This document shows positions 34,627-44,535 of a stretch of 64,000 nt of DNA, piece after piece. A model generated the notes under the pieces. It had not been told where the DNA came from. It was given only the letters and a program-made list of their open reading frames with translations, and ran no database searches. A program made the position numbers and the translations under genes. Source of the stretch: Williamsia muralis NBRC 105860 (GTDB taxonomy: Bacteria > Actinomycetota > Actinomycetes > Mycobacteriales > Mycobacteriaceae); the NCBI RefSeq assembly GCF_001598915.1, contig NZ_BDAP01000001.1, positions 930,001 to 994,000 of the forward strand, given 5' to 3'. The number at the start of each line of letters is the position of its first letter. Position 1 is the first letter of the stretch.

Positions 34627-35643
34627 ATGCCCAACAATGCGATCGGTCGCCTCCTGGGCGACGCGATGACGGTGCCGCTACGCGTGGGTGGGATGCTGCG
34701 GGGCCGTGCGCAACCCAAGGCCGGCGCTTTGAACGGGCTCGCAGGCGTGTCGAATCCCGCCGCGGCCGCCACTGCGCAGGAACGCAAGGTCGCCTACAAC
34801 TTCTTCTCCGGTATCCCGTACGAACTCCGTAATCCGGGCGGTCACCTTCCCGGTGCGAACGACTGGGACAGGCCGCTGAGCCGCGACCATCCGAATCCGG
34901 TGGTCCTGGTCCACGGCACCGGCGGTGGGGCGCAGACCAATTGGGGCACGTATGTGCCGCTGTTGCTCAACGAGGGTTTCTCCGTTTTTTCGCTGACCTA
35001 CGGCGCGATCAAGGGTGTGCCGTGGCCGCTGTCGGCAATCGGCGGAATGGCGAGGATGGAGGACAGTGCAGCCGAGTTCGGGGAGTTCGTGGACAAGATC
35101 CTCGATGCCACCGGCGCCGACAAGGTCGATGTCGTCGGACATTCACAGGGGACGCTGATGCCCAGCTACTGGGCGAAGTTCCTCGGCGGACACGACAAGA
35201 TTCGCAAGTATGTGTCCATCGCTCCGTTGTGGCAGGGGACGTCCGCCTTCCAGGGTGTGCTGCAACGAATCAATCTGCCGCTCGGTCTGGATCCGACAAA
35301 GGTCCTGCCCTGCTATTCGGCGCCGCAGATGATGGCAGGGTCGGATTTCATCTCGAAGATCAGCGCTGACGGCGGACCCTATCTACCCGGTATCGACTAC
35401 ATCAACATCTCCACGAAGTACGACGAGTTCGTGGTGCCGTACAGCAGCGGCCAGCTTCCCGGCGGTGAAGACAGATCGGTCACGAACATCGTTGTGCAAG
35501 AGAATTGTTCACATGATTACAGCGATCACCTTGCGATCTGCGGCTCGCAGCGGGCGGCGCTGTACGTTCTCAATTCGCTCGACGATCAAAGGGACGCACG
35601 AGACGTTCCGTGTATGTTCGTGCCGCCCTTCTTCGGATCATGA
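34627..35643 (+). CDS. Lipase, alpha/beta hydrolase (lipase class 2 family)
   Basis: 338 residues from ATG 34627. HGTGG (96-100) forms the oxyanion region and GHSQG (171-175) carries the nucleophile Ser173; a late Asp (STKYDEFVVPY) and His (ENCSHDYSDH) complete the triad. Similar actinobacterial enzymes hydrolyse triacylglycerols or esters. There is no obvious cleavable signal peptide, although the N-terminal part is basic and moderately hydrophobic. Two late cysteines flank the catalytic His (NCSHD, AICGS), suggesting a disulfide and an exported location. It is divergent from the beta-propeller gene. Confidence 0.88.
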   Translation: MPNNAIGRLLGDAMTVPLRVGGMLRGRAQPKAGALNGLAGVSNPAAAATAQERKVAYNFFSGIPYELRNPGGHLPGANDWDRPLSRDHPNPVVLVHGTGGGAQTNWGTYVPLLLNEGFSVFSLTYGAIKGVPWPLSAIGGMARMEDSAAEFGEFVDKILDATGADKVDVVGHSQGTLMPSYWAKFLGGHDKIRKYVSIAPLWQGTSAFQGVLQRINLPLGLDPTKVLPCYSAPQMMAGSDFISKISADGGPYLPGIDYINISTKYDEFVVPYSSGQLPGGEDRSVTNIVVQENCSHDYSDHLAICGSQRAALYVLNSLDDQRDARDVPCMFVPPFFGS

Positions 35644-35659
35644 CAGTCACCGGAGCTGA

Positions 35660-36586
35660 TCACCCGGCAAGCGATCTGCGGTAGTCGCGCGGGCTCATTC
35701 CACGAACGCGTTTGAACGCGGCGCTCAGCGCAAAAGCGCTGCCGTATCCGACCTCTCGGGCAACCGCCTCGAGAGTGTGATCGCCCGATGCGAGTAGATC
35801 GGCCGCCATGGACAGCCGCCACGTCGTCAGATAGGTCATCGGTGGTTCCCCGACGAGGTCGTTGAACCGCCGTGCGAGTGCTGCGCGGGATACAGCGCAT
35901 CGGCGGGCCAGGTCGGACACCGTCCAGGGATGCTCCGGATTGTGGTGGATCAAGGAGAGCGCCTGGCCCACCACCGGATCCGACTCCGCCGCGATCCACG
36001 TCGGTCCCGCCGATTCAGGCCTCGAGAACCATGCTCGCAGGGTGTCGATGAGCAGGAGGTCGAGGAGGCGGTCCAGCATCACTTCCTGGCCCGGTGCTCG
36101 CCGCGTCATCTCGGCTGCGAGGAGCGCCGTCAGCGCGGCGTTGCCCTGCACCGTGATCAGCCGGGGGAGTGCGGCAAGTAGTCGAGCCGAGACCTCGCCC
36201 GTCGCGCCGTAAGTCCCCACGAGTGACACCGAATCGCCGGCGGCGTCATTGCCCCATGTGCGCACACCGAGATTCATCTCGTCGACCAGATCGGTACCGT
36301 CGGCGCGGACGCATCGCTGGCCCGGTTGGATGAACGCGGCCGGCGGCGCCTCCACGTCACCGTAGACGTACGGGTCGGGGCCGCGGAGGACCGCGACATC
36401 GCCCGGGTACATCGACATGGTCTCGCCGTCGTCGAAGCGCACCGCGGCGGTACCGCTGACCGCCACCACCACGGTCAGAGGCGCTTCGTCTTCGATTCGC
36501 ACCGACCACGGCGGTGTCATCACCACCCGCAACAGAAAGGCATTGGCGGCGCGAGGACCGTTGAGCACACTTCCGAGCGCATCCAT
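35660..36586 (-). CDS. AraC family regulator with cupin sensor domain
   Basis: 308 residues from ATG 36586 (ATG 36601 is an alternative). An N-terminal cupin_6-type domain (about 1-165) contains PLTVVVAVSGTAAVRFDDGE and GDVAVLRGPDPY; the C-terminal AraC DNA-binding domain (about 205-308) has two helix-turn-helix units, VSDLARRCAVSRAALARRF and LEAVAREVGYGSAFALSAAFKRVRGMSPRDYRR. It is divergent from the NmrA-like oxidoreductase gene with 71 bp between the starts, the usual layout for a regulator and its target. Confidence 0.92.
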   Translation of the reverse strand: MDALGSVLNGPRAANAFLLRVVMTPPWSVRIEDEAPLTVVVAVSGTAAVRFDDGETMSMYPGDVAVLRGPDPYVYGDVEAPPAAFIQPGQRCVRADGTDLVDEMNLGVRTWGNDAAGDSVSLVGTYGATGEVSARLLAALPRLITVQGNAALTALLAAEMTRRAPGQEVMLDRLLDLLLIDTLRAWFSRPESAGPTWIAAESDPVVGQALSLIHHNPEHPWTVSDLARRCAVSRAALARRFNDLVGEPPMTYLTTWRLSMAADLLASGDHTLEAVAREVGYGSAFALSAAFKRVRGMSPRDYRRSLAG

Positions 36587-36657
36587 TGGACGATTACACA
36601 TGAAAGTGAGCGTTCAGGCTATGGAAAGGCTCAACGTCGAGGGCTGTACTCGGATGT

Positions 36658-37509
36658 ATGACAACCACAACGCACACCCAACGTCCAGTTCTCATCATCG
36701 GCGCCACCGGCAAGACCGGTCGGCGGGTGGCCGGCCGCCTCGCCGGCCTCGGAGTACCGACCCGACTGGCGAGCCGCTCCGGTGCGACCAGATTCGACTG
36801 GACCGATCGCACGACCTGGAGGCGGGCACTCGATGGCGCCGGTGCCGTGTACATCACCTACCAGCCGGACCTCATCGTCGAACGTTCTGCCGATGATCTC
36901 AGGGTGTTCGTCGAGGTCGCACGAGATGCGAACGTCGACAAGCTGGTCCTGCTGTCGGGCCGTGGAGAGCCCGAGGCACGCGCATGCGAAGAGATCGTGC
37001 TGAACTCGGGCCTGGTGTCAACGGTGTTGCGCTGCAGTTGGTTCGCACAGAACTTCTCCGAATCATTCCTGGCGGACGGGGTGCGTGAAGGAGCGGTGGT
37101 GCTGCCTGTGGACGCAGTGGGGGAGCCGTTCATCGATGCCGACGACATTGCCGACGCTGCGGTGACGGTGCTGACGAAGTCAGGTCACGACGGGAGAGTG
37201 TACGAGTTGACCGGCCCCAGGCTCCTGACATTCGCCGAGGCCACTGCCCAGATCGCGGCGGCTGCAAATCGTGAGATCGATTATGTGACAGTGTCTCTGG
37301 AAGACTACCGGGCGGGAATGGCAGAAGCTGGTGTGCCCGACGACTACGCCGACATGGTCATCTCGTTGTTCGGGACCCTCTTCGATGGGAGGAATGCAAC
37401 CACCACTGACGGGGTGCGTGAACTGCTGGGCCGTGCGCCCAAGGATTTTGCCGACTTCATCGAGAAGTCGGTTGCCGAGGGCGCCTGGTTCGACGGAGCT
37501 TCGGCATGA
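36658..37509 (+). CDS. NmrA-like NAD(P)-binding protein (atypical SDR)
   Basis: 283 residues from ATG 36658. The nucleotide-binding GATGKTG motif (about 15-21) sits after the first strand. The segments VYITYQPDL, KLVLLSGRGEPEA, STVLRCSWFAQNF and GEPFIDADDIADAAV match the NmrA/QorB group, which reduces quinones or senses NAD(P) redox state. The usual SDR catalytic Tyr-x3-Lys is not evident. The stop overlaps the DUF1772 gene (ATGA), and both are probably controlled by the divergent AraC regulator. Confidence 0.9.
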   Translation: MTTTTHTQRPVLIIGATGKTGRRVAGRLAGLGVPTRLASRSGATRFDWTDRTTWRRALDGAGAVYITYQPDLIVERSADDLRVFVEVARDANVDKLVLLSGRGEPEARACEEIVLNSGLVSTVLRCSWFAQNFSESFLADGVREGAVVLPVDAVGEPFIDADDIADAAVTVLTKSGHDGRVYELTGPRLLTFAEATAQIAAAANREIDYVTVSLEDYRAGMAEAGVPDDYADMVISLFGTLFDGRNATTTDGVRELLGRAPKDFADFIEKSVAEGAWFDGASA

Positions 37510-37982
37510 CTGCGTTACGCGAGTCGCTCCTCATCGCAGCGGTCCTGGCCGTCGGTCTGATCGCAGGACTGTTCTGCGCCTTCGCTTATGCGGTGATGCC
37601 AGGACTTGCTCAGACAGACGATCGGGTCTTCGTCTCCTCGATGCAACGCATCAACGTGGTGATCGTCAATCCACTGTTCCTGCTCCTCTTCTTCGGCGGT
37701 CTGGTGTTCACCACCGCGGCGGCAGTGTTCTACCGCGGTGAGCCGATCTTCTGGTGGATCGTCGCCGGGGCGGTGACCTACGCGATCGGGTTGCTGATCA
37801 CGATGGTGTTCAACATCCCCCTGAACAACGACTTGGCCGCCATCGGTGGACCTTCGGGCATCACCGATCCGGCAGCAGCCAGAGCAGCCTTCGAAAACGC
37901 CTGGGTGCGCTGGAATCTCGTTCGCGCGGTGGTGCACACGGTGGCGTTCGCCGTCCTCCTCGCAGGCCTGGTGACCAGGTGA
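37506..37982 (+). CDS. DUF1772 (anthrone oxygenase-like) membrane protein
   Basis: 158 residues from ATG 37506 with four predicted transmembrane helices. The family features are FCAFAYAVMPGL, FVSSMQRIN, MVFNIPLNNDL and NAWVRWNLVRAVVHTVAF (the NxxW/WNxxR region). Some DUF1772 members are linked to anthrone oxidation in polyketide pathways, but most are of unknown function. It is translationally coupled to the NmrA-like protein, forming a small redox cassette. Confidence 0.88.
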   Translation: MTALRESLLIAAVLAVGLIAGLFCAFAYAVMPGLAQTDDRVFVSSMQRINVVIVNPLFLLLFFGGLVFTTAAAVFYRGEPIFWWIVAGAVTYAIGLLITMVFNIPLNNDLAAIGGPSGITDPAAARAAFENAWVRWNLVRAVVHTVAFAVLLAGLVTR

Positions 37983-38036
37983 GGTTTGGCCCGCTTGTCG
38001 TCGTGCCGTTCCGGATCCACGCCTCGAGGCCGTCGA

Positions 38037-38408
38037 TCAGGTGGGGGCCTCGGACTCGGAAGGTGCACTGACCTGATCCAGGTAGCTCGCCCCCCAATCG
38101 TTGAGTGCTCGGACCATCGGTGCCAGGGTCTCGCCGAGTGGAGTCAGTGAGTATTCGACCTTGGGGGGTACCTGGGAGTACACGGTGCGGAGCACGATGC
38201 CGTCGGCTTCCAACTCGCGAAGTTGCCGGGCGAGTACGCGAGGGGTGACTGCGCCGACGGCCCTTCCCAATTCGCCGAACCGCAGGGTGCCCTCGGTCAG
38301 GTGCTTGACGATGGTCATCTTCCAGGACCCGCCCAGAACAGCCACAGCCACTTCGACGGGGCAGACCTCCGCTGCCTTCCGGATCGCTTCACGCATGACA
38401 CTATCCAT
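38037..38408 (-). CDS. HxlR family transcriptional regulator
   Basis: 123 residues from ATG 38408. The winged helix includes CPVEVAVAVLGGSWKMTIVKHL, RFGELGRAVGAVTPRVLARQLRELEADGIV and PPKVEYSLTPLGETLAPM, which is the HxlR signature. A single Cys (Cys16) in the N-terminal segment is the typical redox/electrophile-sensing position of HxlR/YodB-type proteins. It is divergent from a quinone reductase gene 64 bp away, the classic arrangement for a quinone-responsive switch. Confidence 0.9.
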   Translation of the reverse strand: MDSVMREAIRKAAEVCPVEVAVAVLGGSWKMTIVKHLTEGTLRFGELGRAVGAVTPRVLARQLRELEADGIVLRTVYSQVPPKVEYSLTPLGETLAPMVRALNDWGASYLDQVSAPSESEAPT

Positions 38409-38472
38409 TCAGTCCCTATGGACAAGATTGTGCGTACTGTTCGCTGCGCACCTTTGGCTGCACACTAAGTCC

Positions 38473-39210
38473 GTGGCAGAGAACAACGCAACCAAAGTCC
38501 TGTGGGTCCACGGACATCCCGAGTCCGACTCGCTGAATCACCAGCTGATGGAAACCGCGTCCCGGAACCTGCGCTGCCGTGCGGAGGTCACCGTGGTCGA
38601 CCTGTACGAGCTCGGCTGGAATCCGGTCCTGGATTCGGCAGAGCTCTCCGGGACCGGTGGCCCAGCGCCCGAAGTGGTTGCGCAGCAGCACCTCCTGTGC
38701 GAGGCCGATCTGCTCATCATCCAATTCCCGCTCTGGTGGCATGGGATGCCCGCCATCGTCAAGGGCTGGTTCGACCGTGTCTTCTCCCACGGGTTCGCGT
38801 ACGGGATCAAACACCCCGAGACCGGTCGAACGTTGAAGTACGGCGACGGAGGCCTGGCCGGGCGCAGAGCGCTCACGATCGTCACGGCCGGTGATCGGCA
38901 ATCGTCGTTCGACCCTCGAGGGATCAACGGCGATATCGAATTACTGCTGTTTCCGTTGCTTCACGGAACCCTTTGGTACTCAGGCATATCCGCGTTGAGG
39001 CCGCACCTCATCGCCGGAACGGACGTACCCGGCTGGGCTGGCGCCGACGACGAGTGCCGGCGGTTGCTCGGCCGACTCGACACCGTCTTCGACGAGGAGC
39101 CGATTCGCTACCGGGCGTTGGAGTCTGGCGACTACTGCCCTGACAGGACGCTGGCACCCGAGCATGTGTGGGAGTCGGAGGGACTGGCCATGCACATCCG
39201 TGCCGATTGA
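38473..39210 (+). CDS. NAD(P)H dehydrogenase (quinone), flavodoxin-like fold
   Basis: 245 residues from GTG 38473. Flavodoxin_2 family: VLWVHGHPESDSLNHQLME for the phosphate site, DLYELGWNPVL, IIQFPLWWHGMPAIVKGWFDRVFSHGFAYG, and LTIVTAGDRQSSF. These FMN/FAD enzymes make two-electron reductions of quinones and avoid semiquinone radicals. Divergent HxlR regulation is likely. The C-terminal tail is longer than in the minimal family, with DECRRLLGRLDTVFDEEP. Confidence 0.9.
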   Translation: MAENNATKVLWVHGHPESDSLNHQLMETASRNLRCRAEVTVVDLYELGWNPVLDSAELSGTGGPAPEVVAQQHLLCEADLLIIQFPLWWHGMPAIVKGWFDRVFSHGFAYGIKHPETGRTLKYGDGGLAGRRALTIVTAGDRQSSFDPRGINGDIELLLFPLLHGTLWYSGISALRPHLIAGTDVPGWAGADDECRRLLGRLDTVFDEEPIRYRALESGDYCPDRTLAPEHVWESEGLAMHIRAD

Positions 39211-39228
39211 GTCCGTCGACACGTTGCC

Positions 39229-40083
39229 TCAGCTGGACGATGGTGCCGATGCCGAGATCTTCTCCACGGCACGCACCACTGCATCGGGTTCATCAAGGGA
39301 TACGAACGTTCTGGCGTCCGGCACCTCGGTGAACGTCGCGTTGGGGAACTGCGCGGCGAGCCGCCGCCCGAGCGCTGGTTTGAAGCACTTGTCCTTCATC
39401 CCCCACACAACGGACACCGGCTTGTCGAAGGTGCCGAGGCGGCGCGTCACCTGGTCGAGTTCGGCAGGCTTGATCGTGCGCGCCAACGCAGCCAGATCGG
39501 CGCGCACCGCGTCGGATTCACGCGCCGGCGTCAGCCATGACCTGGTCAATTCCGGGTCGGGTCGGGTCGCAAGGAGCCCGAATCCGATGGCGGAGTGCCG
39601 TATCGCAGTCGCCGAGAGTGCAACGGCGAAAGGTTTGAGGATCGGTTTGAACCTGCCGAGGGCAAAAAGGGCATTGAACGGGAACGGCGGGAACGTGTCG
39701 AAGGCATCGCAATTGGTCAGTACGAGCCTGCCGAGGAACTCCGGATGTGCGTCGATCGCGAACTGGCACAGCGCTCCACCGGTGTCGTTGCCGACGAGGG
39801 TGACGTCGTCGAGATGGAGGGCGGCAGCGAAGTCCCGGATCATCGTTGCGAGTCCGCGCGGGGACAGATCGGCGGTGGGGCCTGCAGGTATCCGTTGGGA
39901 GCCCAGCGGCAGTGTCGGCAAGATGCAGCGGTATCCCCGCGCCGCGAGCGAATCGGCGGCCGAATCCCAGAGGCGCCCGTCGACCAGCGCCCCATGAACG
40001 AACAGCACCGGCGGGTGGGATGAATCCACTGGACCGACGGCCCGGTATTCGAGTGTGCCGTGATTCAGCTCGATGGTCTCCAT
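39229..40083 (-). CDS. Alpha/beta hydrolase with Asp nucleophile position
   Basis: 284 residues from ATG 40083. The hydrolase core has LFVHGALVDGRLWD (oxyanion region) and the nucleophile elbow VGNDTGG, placing Asp100 where lipases have Ser; this resembles haloalkane dehalogenases, epoxide hydrolases and related groups. The acid residue lies near VVWGMKDKCF. The usual catalytic His near the C-terminus appears replaced: DARTFVSLDEPD stands where ARHFVxxDxPE is common. Activity is therefore uncertain. It is divergent from a TetR regulator whose operator lies between them. Confidence 0.88.
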   Translation of the reverse strand: METIELNHGTLEYRAVGPVDSSHPPVLFVHGALVDGRLWDSAADSLAARGYRCILPTLPLGSQRIPAGPTADLSPRGLATMIRDFAAALHLDDVTLVGNDTGGALCQFAIDAHPEFLGRLVLTNCDAFDTFPPFPFNALFALGRFKPILKPFAVALSATAIRHSAIGFGLLATRPDPELTRSWLTPARESDAVRADLAALARTIKPAELDQVTRRLGTFDKPVSVVWGMKDKCFKPALGRRLAAQFPNATFTEVPDARTFVSLDEPDAVVRAVEKISASAPSSS

Positions 40084-40118
40084 GGCGGTACCCTTCTGTT
40101 GCTATTTACGTACACCTA

Positions 40119-40150
40119 GCATGGAAGTTACATACAAGCTGCATGGAAGT
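40119..40150. promoter_or_regulatory. Direct repeat GCATGGAAGT in the hydrolase/TetR intergenic region
   Basis: GCATGGAAGT occurs at 40119-40128 and 40141-40150, 22 bp apart (two helical turns). The second copy includes the TetR ATG and first codons. It may be a regulator-binding site, or the first copy may be the remnant of a duplicated start region. Confidence 0.4.
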
Positions 40151-40748
40151 CAATCGTCGTACTCAAGCCGAGCGCACCGCCGCGACGCGGGCTGCGCTGA
40201 TCGCCGCCGGGCGCACCCTGTTCGCCGAGCACGGATTCAGCGGAGTCGGCACGCAGGCGATCGTCGCCCAGGCCGGCGTCACCCGAGGTGCGCTCTATCA
40301 CCAGTTCGCAGACAAGGACGAATTGTTCGTCGCGGTCTTCGAGCAGGTGGAGGAAGAGGTGATGGGCAAGGTCACCGAGGCCGTCGTCGCGGCTGGGGTC
40401 GATGGCCCACTCGAGGCGATGGAGGTGGGCGTCCGGGAATGGTTGGAATTGTGCGCCGACCCCGAGGTGCACCGGATCATCCTGCTCGAGGCCCCGGTGG
40501 TGCTCGGCTGGGAAGCGTGGCGTGAGGCAGGCGCCCGCTACGCGATGGGACTGATCGAGTCGCTGATCGAACAGGCGATCGCCGATGGAACTGCGCCGGC
40601 GCAACCGGTACGGCCTCTCGCACATGCGATGATCGGCGCAGTGGACGAGGCGGCGATGTATGTGGCGAGGTCTGCCGAGCCCGAGAAGGCCCGAGTCGAG
40701 ATGCTCGATGTCGCCCGTAGACTGATTCGCGCCATCACGATCGAATGA
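40143..40748 (+). CDS. TetR family transcriptional regulator
   Basis: 201 residues from ATG 40143. DNA-binding domain: AALIAAGRTLFAEHGFSGVGTQAIVAQAGVTRGALYHQFADKDELF. The C-terminal domain has EAMEVGVREWLELCADPEVHRIILLEAPVVLGWEAWRE, a pattern shared by many actinobacterial TetR proteins. It is divergent from the alpha/beta hydrolase gene, with 59 bp between the starts, so that gene is its probable target. Confidence 0.9.
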   Translation: MEVNRRTQAERTAATRAALIAAGRTLFAEHGFSGVGTQAIVAQAGVTRGALYHQFADKDELFVAVFEQVEEEVMGKVTEAVVAAGVDGPLEAMEVGVREWLELCADPEVHRIILLEAPVVLGWEAWREAGARYAMGLIESLIEQAIADGTAPAQPVRPLAHAMIGAVDEAAMYVARSAEPEKARVEMLDVARRLIRAITIE

Positions 40749-40756
40749 GCGAACGC

Positions 40757-40773
40757 GTTCGCTGACGGCGTAT
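40757..40773 (+). promoter_or_regulatory. ClgR-type operator upstream of clpC
   Basis: GTTCGCTGACGGCGTAT contains CGCTGACGGCG, which fits the core CGCYNANRGCG reported for ClgR sites in corynebacteria and relatives. It lies about 260 nt upstream of clpC, right after the TetR stop. ClgR activates clp protease genes, so this fits the target. Confidence 0.6.
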
Positions 40774-41031
40774 CCCCAGCGCAAACACCCTTGCAAGCTG
40801 CGACGTTGACCATTTGTGACCCTCGATCAAGGGGTGCCATCCGAGGCCTCGGCGACACATCTGCGGTGCCGGTGACCTGCGGCCATTACAGTGGGAGCAA
40901 GGCTGTTGCAGGTGAGCTATCGGTTCATCGTCGACACTGCCAACCCTGGGAAGACCGGAGCCTGTCGACCAGACACACTGGGAGACGAAGCCGAAGGCCG
41001 AGCTCGACCCATAGAAACGTAAGGGAGAACA

Positions 41032-43572
<2,541 letters not shown>

Positions 43573-43583
43573 TCACGACAGCC

Positions 43584-43622
43584 AAAAGGGGCGCAACCAC
43601 GAAAGTGGTTGCGCCCCTTTTT
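43584..43622 (+). terminator. Rho-independent terminator after clpC
   Basis: A perfect 17-bp stem AAAAGGGGCGCAACCAC / GTGGTTGCGCCCCTTTT has a GAAA tetraloop (43601-43604) and a run of five T. It starts 11 nt after the clpC stop. The A-tract on the other strand lets it also end the convergent kstR transcript. Confidence 0.93.
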
Positions 43623-43646
43623 GTGTGCTTGTGCAGAGGGTGCGGG

Positions 43647-44300
43647 TCAGTCCCTGATCTCGGGGTCCTGATCGCGGCCGGCGAGCAGCAGGGTGATGGT
43701 GAGTTCCAGACGGTTGGTGACGTCGGTCGCGGACGCACGGCGGGTCAGCCACTGCACCAGGTTCGACATCCACACGTCGGAGACCACACGGGCGATCTTG
43801 AGATCGAGATCGGTGGGTTCGCCCTCCACCATCGCATTGGCCAGGAGGCGGTCGATGATGGTCGCCACCTTGTCGACTTCGGCGGCCGCTGAGGCGTCGG
43901 CGAACATGAACGCGCGGGTCATCGCCTCGGTCAGCAGCGGATCGCGCTGCATCGCCATGGTGATCATGTCGAGCACGTGGCGCAGGCGTTCGAGTGACGT
44001 GGTGCCACGAAGGCGTGACTTGTCGGCGCGACTCTCGACTGCCTCGAACTCGCGGGCGAGTGCGGTCACCAGTAGGTGCACCTTGGAGGGGAAGTAGCGG
44101 TAGAGGGTTCCCACGGCCACGTCGGCACGGTCGGCGACAGCTCGCATCTGTACGGCGTCGTAGCCGCCCTTGGAGGCCAGGGCCAGCGTGGCGTCGAGGA
44201 TGCGTCGGCGTCGTTCACGTTGCGCATTCGACCCGAGGTCGACCTCCGAGCCGACGGCGGCATTACTCGCCGGGGTTCCGGTCGGGATCGGGCTTGCCAT
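43647..44300 (-). CDS. kstR: KstR, TetR family repressor of cholesterol catabolism
   Basis: 217 residues from ATG 44300. The DNA-binding part RRILDATLALASKGGYDAVQMRAVADRADVAVGTLYRYFPSKVHLL and the later PLLTEAMTRAFMFADASAAAEVDKV and SDVWMSNLVQWLTRRASATDV match M. tuberculosis KstR (Rv3574) closely as I recall it. KstR represses sterol uptake, side-chain and ring degradation genes and is released by 3-oxo-cholestenoyl-type CoA ligands. An N-terminal tail of about 24 residues (rich in Ala, Pro, Thr) precedes the domain and is longer than in M. tuberculosis. It is divergent from fadE34 across a KstR operator, as in M. tuberculosis. Confidence 0.96.
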   Translation of the reverse strand: MASPIPTGTPASNAAVGSEVDLGSNAQRERRRRILDATLALASKGGYDAVQMRAVADRADVAVGTLYRYFPSKVHLLVTALAREFEAVESRADKSRLRGTTSLERLRHVLDMITMAMQRDPLLTEAMTRAFMFADASAAAEVDKVATIIDRLLANAMVEGEPTDLDLKIARVVSDVWMSNLVQWLTRRASATDVTNRLELTITLLLAGRDQDPEIRD

Positions 44301-44481
44301 CGAGGTCCCACTTTCGTTCAGGTCGACTTCTCGCGTCGGTCGGTCATGTAGGTCATCTGGCAACGACACCTTTGCGATGTCGAAACCGACCAAGTACACG
44401 GTAATCGCTCATGCCGGAAAAGCGACTTCTCCGACTTTGCGACACGGGCCCCTTCATTCTGCCCCCTGGGACGTGCAATAT

Positions 44482-44495
44482 TAGAACAGGTTCTA
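44482..44495. promoter_or_regulatory. KstR operator 1 (kstR / fadE34)
   Basis: TAGAACAGGTTCTA fits TnnAACnnGTTnnA at every fixed position, with perfect arms (TAGAAC/GTTCTA). It lies between divergent kstR and fadE34, 41 nt before the fadE34 start, so it should control both. Confidence 0.93.
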
Positions 44496-44535
44496 CTACG
44501 CACCGACAATCCCGAGCAGGCAGGATCCGATCTCC

